Shown one piece after another: positions 1-7,039 of a stretch of 35,806 nucleotides of DNA. This stretch comes from Lentisphaerota bacterium (GTDB lineage: Bacteria > Verrucomicrobiota > Lentisphaeria > Victivallales > Victivallaceae): positions 1 to 35,806 of the forward strand of contig SUVX01000037.1 of the NCBI GenBank assembly GCA_015061725.1, written 5' to 3'. Under the pieces are notes generated by a model. That model made no database searches. It saw only the letters and a list, made by a program, of their open reading frames with translations, and had not been told where the DNA came from. The number at the start of each line of letters is the position of its first letter. The stretch's first letter is position 1. Made by a program: the position numbers and the translations under genes.

Positions 1-283
1 CGTTCTCCTCCATAGCCTTGGCGCAGGAGGACTTTTCTTTCAAAAAAAGCGGGGTATTTTGTTGTTGGGCGAAACCAGCCGTATTCTGCGGCGCCTGACT
101 CCGTACCCTTCCGTACTCTTCCGTACTTTTCCGTACCAATGCGCCGCCCTTTGATAACAGCATGCCGCAGCGGTTATACAAAACACCTGTTTTACAAGCA
201 GCATTCACGAGCAGTTCTATGAGGGTAAAAGAGGCGTGATGAGATGTGTTTTTCCGGAATACCGGATTTTTTTCTGTCTTCAT
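1..283 (-). CDS. Pilin-like ORF with FTLIELLV leader and an abnormal tail, partial at the window edge
   Basis: Reads from ATG at 283 down to base 1 without a stop (about 94 codons), so the 3' end lies outside the window. A purine-rich AAGGAAG site precedes the ATG. After a basic leader it carries SFTLIELLV, the prepilin cleavage/methylation motif. The hydrophobic helix expected next ([12 protein letters not shown] in the intact pilin at 16210) is absent and is replaced by NAACKTGVLYNRCGML, a GGAL stretch, a decamer-repeat segment, and then NTPLFLKEK. It starts 23 bp after the regulator stop on the same strand, so the two are probably cotranscribed. Without a hydrophobic N-terminal helix it is unlikely to work as a pilin. 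It may be a pilin gene disrupted by a repeated element, or a genuine but unusual product. No functional claim is made beyond the leader motif. Confidence 0.6.
   Translation of the reverse strand, partial: MKTEKNPVFRKNTSHHASFTLIELLVNAACKTGVLYNRCGMLLSKGGALVRKSTEEYGRVRSQAPQNTAGFAQQQNTPLFLKEKSSCAKAMEEN
31..57 (-). repeat. Partial match to the palindromic repeat family
   Basis: On the minus strand this stretch begins TACCCCGCTTTT and continues into GAAAGAAAAG, matching the first bases of the repeat at 2611-2712 (ACCCCGCTTTTCTCGAAAAG). Here it is translated in frame as NTPLFLKEK within the pilin-like ORF. The palindromic core is not present before the window edge. The match is short, so this is a tentative call. 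Confidence 0.35.
101..140. repeat. Degenerate 10-bp tandem repeat inside the left pilin-like ORF
   Basis: Four consecutive decamers are visible: CCGTACCCTT, CCGTACTCTT, CCGTACTTTT and CCGTACCAAT. On the coding (minus) strand the units read ACGGAAAAGT, ACGGAAGAGT and ACGGAAGGGT. It occupies the same place relative to a GGCGGCGC box as the decamer array at 35771-35806. Because 10 is not a multiple of 3, copy-number changes would shift the downstream frame. Confidence 0.8.
141..202 (-). repeat. Left copy of the [12 protein letters not shown] element (inverted repeat with 35702-35763)
   Basis: Bases 157-202 are the reverse complement of 35702-35747 with one mismatch in 46. Both copies then have 8 divergent bases and a GGCGGCGC box (141-148 here, as GCGCCGCC). 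The shared part encodes AACKTGVLYNRCGML in both ORFs. The upstream leader codons for FTLIELLV differ at many third positions between the copies, so similarity begins abruptly just after the leader. Confidence 0.85.
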
Positions 284-306
284 AAGGTGCTTCCTTTTTT
301 TTGAGT

Positions 307-1404
307 TTATTTTCTGATTCCGGCTGATTGCCCTTCTACAAAACGGACTTTTAACTTCGGGAGTTCGATCGGTTGACCCCAACGGAAAAATTCAGCTGCA
401 CTTTTCATGATGTCCACGCCCTGTTCAAAACGCGGGATCTTGAAGTAGCTGTAACGCGGAAAAAGATTGCTCACTGTTATGCCGCAAGCAATTCCGGAAA
501 CCATTATGTCTTTTCCCACGAACAAATTGAGATTGAATGCCGCTTCGTAAATATCCCTCAGATAATCTGTTGTGGCGCAAAAAATAAAATCATATTTCTT
601 TTTACGCATAAGATTCTGGAGATATTCGACCCGCAATTCTGAATTTTGAAAATTGTTCAGAAGCCAGACGCCTTCTTCAGGCGTTGCCAATCCCTCTTCT
701 GCGACCCGGCGGAGAAAATATGTCTCTTTATCCGCTGTTTCTTTTGAAACAACTGCGGCACTCCGGCAACCTGTCCTGAGAAAAAAATCCACGAATTTTT
801 CAAGAGCTTCTTCGCGGGCGTAAGAGGAACATATGACGTTGGGCAGGGGAGGGGTACACTGTGAATACTGCTGGAAACAGAACACTGTTTTATGTTCGGA
901 TATCTGACGCATAAGTTCAAGGTTCTGATACGAGGGGAATATTACGAAATCAAATTTTTCAAGTTCCTGCAGTTGTTTTTGCAGCAGTGCCGGAGACGGT
1001 GATTGCTCAAAATAGGCAAACTGAAGTTTGATATTATTGTCAATGGATCCTTGCAGCAAGCCGCGGTAAAATTCACCGTTGAGCGCATTGATCTCAGGGT
1101 AGCCGGGGATGCGCAGTTTTTTTTCCGGAAAAGCAAAACAGGCTGACAGCGGCATTTTGGCAATATCGATCTGCTTGGAAACAAATGTTCCTTTGCCGTG
1201 ACAGCGGTAAATCACTCCGCTTTGTTCCAGGATATCAAGCGCACGCAGAAGTGTGCCGGTGGCAACTTCAAATTCTTCAGCCATCCGGCGTACTGAATTC
1301 AACCGGCAGCCCTGACTGTATTCACCTCTGCATATACGTTGACGCAGAATTTGTGCGATCTGCCGGGGAAACGCTGTGGATTCATTTTTGTTTAACAGTG
1401 CCAT
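307..1404 (-). CDS. GntR-type wHTH regulator with LacI-type ligand-binding domain
   Basis: A 365-residue transcription factor. The N-terminal ~75 residues form a GntR-like winged helix (PRQIAQILRQRI, the recognition region FEVATGTLLRALDILEQSG, and the wing CHGKGTFVS). The remaining ~290 residues resemble the periplasmic-binding-protein fold of LacI/GalR sensors, which usually bind a sugar. The ATG at 1404 was preferred over an upstream one at 1449 because GGAG lies 12 bases before it and a strong promoter (1460-1432) would start transcription near 1425, inside the longer version. It probably acts on neighbouring catabolic genes or on itself; no ligand can be assigned. It is a paralogue of the broken regulator at 34450: both share the FYRGL/YRGLF region and the YFExxPSP and KFDF.IFP segments. 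Confidence 0.85.
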   Translation of the reverse strand: MALLNKNESTAFPRQIAQILRQRICRGEYSQGCRLNSVRRMAEEFEVATGTLLRALDILEQSGVIYRCHGKGTFVSKQIDIAKMPLSACFAFPEKKLRIPGYPEINALNGEFYRGLLQGSIDNNIKLQFAYFEQSPSPALLQKQLQELEKFDFVIFPSYQNLELMRQISEHKTVFCFQQYSQCTPPLPNVICSSYAREEALEKFVDFFLRTGCRSAAVVSKETADKETYFLRRVAEEGLATPEEGVWLLNNFQNSELRVEYLQNLMRKKKYDFIFCATTDYLRDIYEAAFNLNLFVGKDIMVSGIACGITVSNLFPRYSYFKIPRFEQGVDIMKSAAEFFRWGQPIELPKLKVRFVEGQSAGIRK

Positions 1405-1431
1405 TGTCCCGATTCTCCAGTAATTTCCGGT

Positions 1432-1460
1432 ACTATACCACTGTTGCAAGTTGTTGTCAA
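1432..1460 (-). promoter_or_regulatory. Sigma-70-type promoter of the left regulator
   Basis: On the minus strand TTGACA (1460-1455) is followed after exactly 17 bases by TATAGT (1437-1432). The predicted start near 1425 gives a leader of about 20 bases before the ATG at 1404. The paralogous regulator at 34450 has the same two hexamers. Confidence 0.75.
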
Positions 1461-1590
1461 GTGAATGTGTTTAAATTAAATTTGGTGATTTGTCTTAACT
1501 GTCTTATTATAAATATATTCTTGCTGTTTTTGTGTAATTTGGGAACAAAGACTCTGTTGTCATGTGTTGCAAACTGTTCCAGTATTGAAA

Positions 1591-1624
1591 AGCATTGTCC
1601 GGCATTTTTTTTGCGGACAATGCT
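1591..1624 (-). terminator. Hairpin, probable terminator downstream of the isomerase-like gene
   Basis: A perfect 11-bp inverted repeat, AGCATTGTCCG at 1591-1601 and CGGACAATGCT at 1614-1624, encloses a 12-base T-rich loop. Read on the minus strand it lies 45-80 bases after the stop of the gene at 1670-2524 and ends in a short T run (GCTTTTC). It could also be a regulatory palindrome upstream of the left regulator. Confidence 0.5.
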
Positions 1625-1669
1625 CTGACGGAATATTTTTACGTTGTCTGCCGTAAAAGGCTGAGAACT

Positions 1670-2524
1670 TTAAAAACTGATATTCCAGTTGATTTTGTCA
1701 ATACTTTCAAGAATGGCAGCAGTTTTTTCCATACTGCGGATACGGGTTGAGGAAAGCGGACGTTTGTTTGCCCAGTTGTGCAGATCAAGTGCGCCGTAAC
1801 ACTCCAATATCAAAAGAAGATCCTGCGGAACTTTGCGGATCTCCTGCATGATGGCGGTCCAGTCAAGAATGCCCTGCGGCGGGAGCCAGTGCGCTTCGCA
1901 CACACCGTCGCAGTCGGATAAATGCAAAGTTTTGAGCCTTGAACCGAAACGGTTGATGAGGGAGGGAATCAAATCAGCGTGTCCGTTGTAATGATTGGTA
2001 TCAAGACAGATACCGATATATTCTTCGGGGAATCCTGAAGTCATCGCTTCGACCTCTTCGGGGGTATTGCCCAGACAGTTGCGCGGCAGAAGTTCAAGAT
2101 TAAGGGAGCAATCCAGCTCTTTCAGCAGCGGCAGAAGTTTGGCAATACCTTCCCGGAGCAGTTGAATGGCTGCCGGGCGGTCCGGAATTTCCTGCGGGGT
2201 GCGTTCGGGACCTGAGTGCATGGTGAAATTTCTGCACTTGAAGGGGGCGCACTGTCTGAGAAACTCTGCAATAAACTCCAGGTGACTCTGACGTTCTTCA
2301 AGAGTGCCGAATCCCATTTCTGTTTCAATGCCGAAAGGAATGTGGATACTTGCAACTTCAATTTCTTTTGCTTCAACCATTTTGATCATGCCGGGAATGG
2401 CGATAAACGGGGCGTTTCTTGAACAGGATAACTCAACGCGTTTGAGTTTTGCCGATTTATTGGCACTCTGCCAATCGCTTGAAACGGCTTCTTCTCCTGA
2501 TAAAGAATAAGCATAACGGTACAT
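1670..2524 (-). CDS. Sugar phosphate isomerase/epimerase-like TIM-barrel protein
   Basis: A 284-residue protein resembling the xylose-isomerase-like / AP-endonuclease-2 barrel family (IolE/IolI and hydroxypyruvate isomerase relatives). Features seen: ..EVASIHIPFG near residue 70, FTMHSGPE (metal-region His), LNLELLP (barrel strand with Glu), GICLDTNHYNGHADLIPS (Asp and His of the metal site), LKTLHLSDCDG, and LILECYGA near the C-terminus. These fit a divalent-metal-dependent isomerase or epimerase acting on a small sugar or polyol derivative; the substrate is unknown. AAGGAG lies 10 bases before the ATG. It is separated from the upstream MBL gene by about 190 bp containing a palindromic repeat, so it may be transcribed alone. 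Cytosolic, with no signal peptide. Confidence 0.8.
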   Translation of the reverse strand: MYRYAYSLSGEEAVSSDWQSANKSAKLKRVELSCSRNAPFIAIPGMIKMVEAKEIEVASIHIPFGIETEMGFGTLEERQSHLEFIAEFLRQCAPFKCRNFTMHSGPERTPQEIPDRPAAIQLLREGIAKLLPLLKELDCSLNLELLPRNCLGNTPEEVEAMTSGFPEEYIGICLDTNHYNGHADLIPSLINRFGSRLKTLHLSDCDGVCEAHWLPPQGILDWTAIMQEIRKVPQDLLLILECYGALDLHNWANKRPLSSTRIRSMEKTAAILESIDKINWNISF

Positions 2525-2610
2525 GATTTAAACTCCTTTTAAAAAATAACTTATCTTAAAAAAACATTCTCCAGTAAATACTCCACAGAACAAAAGTTCC
2601 CCCCTCAACA

Positions 2611-2712
2611 AGTACCCCGCTTTTCTCGAAAAGGGGTGGGGTGTGGGGAGGGGAAAAACTTCTTTTCTCGTGAAAAGAGGTTTTTCCCCTCCCCGCAAGA
2701 CCATCTCCCTTT
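2611..2712. repeat. Palindromic intergenic repeat, copy 1
   Basis: About 100 bp that aligns with 33271-33375. It begins CCCCGCTTTTCTCGAAAAGG and contains a long imperfect palindrome: GGGGAGGGGAAAAA on one arm, a central TCTTTTC-TCGT-GAAAAGA hairpin, and TTTTTCCCCTCCCC on the other arm. It fills the space between the isomerase-like gene and the MBL gene and reaches almost to the MBL stop codon. The strong dyad could also act as a terminator, but the size and second copy point to a dispersed repeat. Confidence 0.8.
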
Positions 2713-2714
2713 CG

Positions 2715-3479
2715 TTAAAAAGGGTAGGTCAGACCGTCTTCGGCGATGATGACGGGTTTTTCCCAGGCTTGTTCGGCGCGTTGTTTGGCGCCGTCGTAAT
2801 CGTTGAGGATCTCGCGTCCGGAGTGAACAAACATGATTTCTCTGACGTTGAGGTTGTCGGCGCGGATACCGGCGCAGACGGTCGAGGCGTTGTGGTGACC
2901 AGTTTCCATCAAGAGCAAATCACAGTCATTGAGCCAGTTGCCCATATCGGTATAACTGCGGACGTCTCCTGAGTAGACGATTTTTTTCCCTTCTGCGAGA
3001 ATGCGGAAACTGTAAGCAGAGAACTTTCCGTCATCGGGGATACCCATGTGGAAAGAGTGCCGTGCCTCAACGGTGATATTTTCATCTTTAAAAATCACGC
3101 CGTCGGAGTAGAGAGGTGTTTGGATTTTGATTCTGTCACACCACTCAACTTCTTTGATGGCTTCAATGAAATTCTGAACTTTAAGAGAGGGAATATGGAT
3201 GGTGATTTTTCCAGCGTGCTGAATATCTTCACGGTAGACGATTTTGCGGATATCCCAGAGCAGAGCCGGGAGACCGCCGATGTGGTCGCGGTGGGGATGA
3301 GAGATGAATATGTGTTCCAGTTCGGGCAGGGGGATACCTTTGAACCAGGCGGTGCGGGAGCAGCCGTTTCCGGCGTCAAAGGTGTAATATTTGTTGTTGA
3401 TTTCAAACATACAGCAGGCGTGCTGACGTGTCGGCATGGGTTCAGTTCCGGCACAGGTGCCGATGGTGTGGATTCTCAT
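2715..3479 (-). CDS. MBL-fold (ribonuclease Z-like) metallo-hydrolase
   Basis: A 254-residue metallo-beta-lactamase fold protein. The metal signature HxHxDH is at residues 61-66 (HPHRDH) in FISHPHRDHIGG. Further ligands are plausible in YSGDVRSY (Asp near 170), METGHH and FVHSGRE. The N-terminal GTCAGTEPMPTRQHAC pattern resembles RNase Z / phnP-type enzymes, where it supports an exposed active site. The reaction (phosphodiester versus other ester) cannot be fixed; it lacks an obvious RNase Z flexible arm, so a tRNA 3'-end role is not claimed. It starts 31 bp after lnt ends on the same strand with AAGGA upstream, so lnt and this gene are probably one operon. Confidence 0.85.
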   Translation of the reverse strand: MRIHTIGTCAGTEPMPTRQHACCMFEINNKYYTFDAGNGCSRTAWFKGIPLPELEHIFISHPHRDHIGGLPALLWDIRKIVYREDIQHAGKITIHIPSLKVQNFIEAIKEVEWCDRIKIQTPLYSDGVIFKDENITVEARHSFHMGIPDDGKFSAYSFRILAEGKKIVYSGDVRSYTDMGNWLNDCDLLLMETGHHNASTVCAGIRADNLNVREIMFVHSGREILNDYDGAKQRAEQAWEKPVIIAEDGLTYPF

Positions 3480-3510
3480 AAAAATTTATCCTTATAAATA
3501 AAACGACAGG

Positions 3511-5238
3511 TTATTGTTTTTCAGTTGAAGAATCATCTTTGCCCAATAATGCGGCATCGGCTTGATTTTTCTTTTGCCGGCAACGGAGGGAAAAGAGGAA
3601 ACAGAAAAGGGTAAAGAAAATCAGCAGATAAACGAACCATTCACCGAAACGGACATAAAAGGTTCTTTCGGGATTTTCGGGCAGATCAACTTCAATGATT
3701 TCCGCCGCCGCGCCGCGGCGCAGTTCCGGACGGGGGAATTTTTTTGTCGGATCAATGATTTTGTACGTTCCGTCGGGGTAAACGATGCCGCTGCCGCCGT
3801 TGTTGCCGCAGCGGATCATCGGCAGATTGCTTTCAACAGAACGCAATACGGCATTGGCAAGGTGCTGTTCGGGTTCGCTGCTTTCGGGATACCAGGCATC
3901 GTTTGAGAGAACGATAAAAACATTTGCGCCGCGCCGGGCAAAGTTGCGCATGACGTAAGAGAAAACGCCTTCGTAACAGATGGCAGTTCCGGCGCGGACT
4001 TTATCAGAAAGTACAACGGGATTGGCGTTCTTTCCGGGAACAAGATCACGTCCCATATCAATATAACGCACTATTGTTTCAGGAAGAAGAGTTCTGAAAG
4101 GTACATATTCTCCGAAAGGAACGCGGTGCAGTTTGTCGTATTTGGCTTTGAGAACGCCCCATTGATCAAAATACAGCGCGCTGTTGGTTGCGCCGGGATT
4201 GGTGTTGCCGGGGAGGAAATCTTCAAAGTCCAGCGCACCGATCATCATGGGGACGGCAAATTCACGGCAGAGGTTTTTGACCTGATACTGATAATTCGCC
4301 GCCAGGCGTCCGTAATCGGTTTTCTGACTTGAAAGACGCAGGGAAAAGGCACTGTAAAAGGGAATCGGGATGGAACTTTCGGGCCAGAGAACGATATCCG
4401 GCTTTTTCCCTTTGGCAAGAAGTTTGCGGGTAAGATGCGTGTAGGTGTCAAGAGCCTCCTGCGCCTGTTCAAGAGAGGCATGCCTGCGCTGAGAGAGATT
4501 CCCCTGAATCAGTGCCGGAGAAAAACGCAAAGTTTTCCGTTTTTCGGGTGCGTTGAGTCTGAAATATCCGTATCCGGCAGAAAAGATCAGGGGAAGAAGC
4601 AGAAGAAGTCCCGCATATTTCTTTCTGAAACAAACGGCACAACTCATTGCGGCATTGACAAGAGCAACCGTGAAATTGATACCGTAGTGTCCGGTAAAGA
4701 CAGATATCTGAAGCAGCAGCGGCACCTGCCAGAGCGTTACGGCAAAATCGTTCCAGGGGAAAAGCCTTGACCTTGTCCATTCAGTCAGAACGAACAGGGC
4801 GGCACCGCAGAGAGCAAGCAGCAAGACTCTTGAATACGGCTGTTCTTTTTTCAGTAAAGTACCCTCATAAAAAAGAATACTGCGGGCAATAAAGTGAAAT
4901 CCTGCGGCAAAGAGTGCGGGCCACAGCGCCATGACGGGCGCAAGAAGCCAGGGGGCGGCGGGGTCTATTTCTCGCAGAAAACGAAAGGAAAAAAGCGACC
5001 ATCCCAAGCCCCAGAACCAGCCGAGAGTGACGGCGTGAAAAAAACGGCAGCGGGGGAGAAAATAAAACAACGGCAGCAGACAGACTGCGGCAAAAATATA
5101 CAAATTGAAGGGAGGAAGAGCAGCGGCATAAAGCGTGCCTCCGGCAAAACAGACAAGACCTGTCAATACCTTGCGCCAAACGTGGACCGCAGGGGAAACA
5201 GCCTGTTCCGGCGGGGCAAAAATCTTTGAGAACAGCAT
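3511..5238 (-). CDS. lnt: Apolipoprotein N-acyltransferase
   Basis: A 575-residue inner-membrane enzyme that transfers the third acyl chain to the N-terminal cysteine of lipoproteins. The N-terminal ~230 residues hold several hydrophobic segments. The nitrilase-like domain follows with the catalytic triad visible: Glu287 in VLWPESSIP, Lys369 in KYDKLHRVPFGEYVPF, and Cys421 in AICYEGVF. A last hydrophobic helix (WFVYLLIFFTLFCFLFSL) lies near the C-terminus. Length is slightly above the E. coli enzyme. GGAG sits about 13 bases before the ATG, a long spacing. It is divergent from nadB across 137 bp. The window encodes several predicted lipoproteins that would be substrates. Confidence 0.95.
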   Translation of the reverse strand: MLFSKIFAPPEQAVSPAVHVWRKVLTGLVCFAGGTLYAAALPPFNLYIFAAVCLLPLFYFLPRCRFFHAVTLGWFWGLGWSLFSFRFLREIDPAAPWLLAPVMALWPALFAAGFHFIARSILFYEGTLLKKEQPYSRVLLLALCGAALFVLTEWTRSRLFPWNDFAVTLWQVPLLLQISVFTGHYGINFTVALVNAAMSCAVCFRKKYAGLLLLLPLIFSAGYGYFRLNAPEKRKTLRFSPALIQGNLSQRRHASLEQAQEALDTYTHLTRKLLAKGKKPDIVLWPESSIPIPFYSAFSLRLSSQKTDYGRLAANYQYQVKNLCREFAVPMMIGALDFEDFLPGNTNPGATNSALYFDQWGVLKAKYDKLHRVPFGEYVPFRTLLPETIVRYIDMGRDLVPGKNANPVVLSDKVRAGTAICYEGVFSYVMRNFARRGANVFIVLSNDAWYPESSEPEQHLANAVLRSVESNLPMIRCGNNGGSGIVYPDGTYKIIDPTKKFPRPELRRGAAAEIIEVDLPENPERTFYVRFGEWFVYLLIFFTLFCFLFSLRCRQKKNQADAALLGKDDSSTEKQ

Positions 5239-5277
5239 TTTTCTGAAAATACTCCGTCTTTTTTTATACTATTGTCC

Positions 5278-5306
5278 TTGAAAAAAACATGCTTTAAGTG
5301 TAATTT
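5278..5306 (+). promoter_or_regulatory. Candidate nadB promoter
   Basis: TTGAAA at 5278-5283 and TAATTT at 5301-5306 are separated by 17 bases, in the divergent lnt-nadB spacer. The predicted start near 5313 leaves a leader of about 60 bases before the nadB ATG. No riboswitch fold was recognised in the leader. Confidence 0.55.
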
Positions 5307-5375
5307 ACATCAACTGACGCTGCAACGCAAATCGCGGCAGCATATTTTAACGCTGATTTTACGGATTTTTTTATC

Positions 5376-7037
5376 ATGACGGATAATAAAGAAGTTTTAA
5401 AGTTTGATCACATTGTCATCGGCAGCGGACTTGCCGGGCTTTCCAGTGCACTTCATCTTGCGAAAAGCGGCAGACAGGTCGCTGTTGTGACCAAACGTGA
5501 AGTTGACGAGTGCAACAGCCGTCTGGCGCAGGGCGGTGTCGCCTGTGTCATGGATGCCCTTGATACGTTTGATGAACATGTGCAGGATACCCTCGTTGCG
5601 GGGGCGGGATTGTGCAACGAAAAAGCCGTCCGTGCCATCGTTGAGGCCGGTCCCGAAGCCATCGCCGAATTGATTCAGCTGGGGGCGAAATTCACCACCC
5701 GGGGCGATCTGGGATATACAGAAGAAAAAAATGATTACGATCTGGGCAGAGAGGGCGGACACCACAAGAGAAGAATTCTGCATGCCGGAGATATTACCGG
5801 TGCCGAACTTGAACGTGTGATGGTTGCCGCTGTTTCCGCCATGCCCAATATCCGCATTTTTGAATATCATATCGCTGTTGACCTTGTGATGAGTGCCCGT
5901 CCTGACGGAGATACGCCGGGCAGATGTTCCGGTGCTTACGTTCTGGATATCAAAAGCGGCAGGGTGCTGACCATGCTTGCGCCCGCGACCGTCATCGCCT
6001 GCGGCGGAATCGGCAAGGTTTATCTTTACACCAGCAATCCTGATGTTGCCTGCGGTTCGGGCGTTGCCATGGCGTACCGTGCGGGTGCGAACATCTCAAA
6101 TATGGAGTTCGTCCAGTTCCATCCGACGATTCTGCACCATGCGGAAATCCGCTCCTTCCTCATCAGCGAGGCTCTGCGCGGAGAGGGTGCCGTTCTCAAA
6201 TGCCGCGAAAACAAAAATTCCGAACCCGTGGAGTTCATGCACAAATATCACCCGATGAAAAGTCTTGCTCCCCGTGATGTGGTGGCGCGTGCGATTGACT
6301 CCGAGATGAAACGTACCGGCGAAGAATGTGTATTTCTGGATATCCGTCACCTTTCGGAAGAACGTCTCAAACTGCGTTTCCCGCACATTTTTGCCAAATG
6401 TCTTGAAGCGGGAGTCAATATGGCATACGATTTGATTCCCGTGGTGCCTGCCGCGCACTTTTCATGCGGCGGAATCACGACGGATATCAACGGTGCAACC
6501 AGCATTATCGGACTTTATGCCGCAGGTGAAAGTGCCTGTACCGGACTGCACGGCGCCAACCGTCTGGCGAGCAACAGTCTGCTTGAAGCACTGGTGGTTT
6601 CACGTTTCCTTGCAAAAGATATTGATGAAAAGTTTGAATCTCTCCGCAGTGCCAATCTTGAAGAATGTGCCGCCATGCACTGGTCAAACGGAAATGCAAC
6701 TGACTCCGATGAACAGGTCGTCATTTCGCATAACTGGGAGGAAATCCGCCGTTTCATGTGGGATTATGTCGGCATTTACCGCACCAACAAACGCCTGGAA
6801 CGTGCCGAACACCGTATCCGTCTGATTCAGAAAGAGATCGACAAATATTACCGTGACTTCATCGTGACGGCGGACTTGATCGAACTGCGCAACATTGCCA
6901 CGGTTGCCGAATTGATCATCAAGTGTTCTTTACTGCGCCATGAAAGCCGCGGACTGCATTATAACGCTGATTATCCGGATTCCGACCCGGCACTTGCCTG
7001 TGTGGATACGGTGATTTCCAAAAAAATCGGCAGGTGA
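5376..7037 (+). CDS. nadB: L-aspartate oxidase
   Basis: A 553-residue flavoenzyme that oxidises L-aspartate to iminoaspartate, the first step of de novo NAD synthesis in the cytosol. The FAD-binding GSGLAG motif is at residues 16-21. The family block REGGHHKRRILHAGDITG is present, as are the substrate-region EFVQFHPT, the SEALRGEGA block, the APRDVVARAI arginine region, and the C-terminal FAD segment CGGITTDINGAT...LYAAGESACTGLHGANRLASNS. Full length for the family. nadA and nadC are not in the window. It overlaps or abuts pcnB (stop at 7035-7037, pcnB ATG at 7040), so the two are translationally linked. The RBS is weak (GGA before a T run). Confidence 0.96.
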   Translation: MTDNKEVLKFDHIVIGSGLAGLSSALHLAKSGRQVAVVTKREVDECNSRLAQGGVACVMDALDTFDEHVQDTLVAGAGLCNEKAVRAIVEAGPEAIAELIQLGAKFTTRGDLGYTEEKNDYDLGREGGHHKRRILHAGDITGAELERVMVAAVSAMPNIRIFEYHIAVDLVMSARPDGDTPGRCSGAYVLDIKSGRVLTMLAPATVIACGGIGKVYLYTSNPDVACGSGVAMAYRAGANISNMEFVQFHPTILHHAEIRSFLISEALRGEGAVLKCRENKNSEPVEFMHKYHPMKSLAPRDVVARAIDSEMKRTGEECVFLDIRHLSEERLKLRFPHIFAKCLEAGVNMAYDLIPVVPAAHFSCGGITTDINGATSIIGLYAAGESACTGLHGANRLASNSLLEALVVSRFLAKDIDEKFESLRSANLEECAAMHWSNGNATDSDEQVVISHNWEEIRRFMWDYVGIYRTNKRLERAEHRIRLIQKEIDKYYRDFIVTADLIELRNIATVAELIIKCSLLRHESRGLHYNADYPDSDPALACVDTVISKKIGR

Positions 7038-7039
7038 AA

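Noticed and set aside
101..140. Possible CRISPR array
   Set aside because: Units are 10 bp with no spacers between them and no cas genes are present; this is a simple tandem repeat.
1185..1628. 147-codon plus-strand ORF over the left regulator start
   Set aside because: It is antisense to the regulator's DNA-binding domain and its promoter; the residues show no domain.
2643..2972. Plus-strand ORF reading GRGKTSFLVKRGFSPP through repeat copy 1 into the MBL gene
   Set aside because: It is the repeat translated and then the antisense of a clear MBL-fold gene; no ribosome site. The translated repeat is noted only because a related segment is in frame in the left pilin-like ORF.
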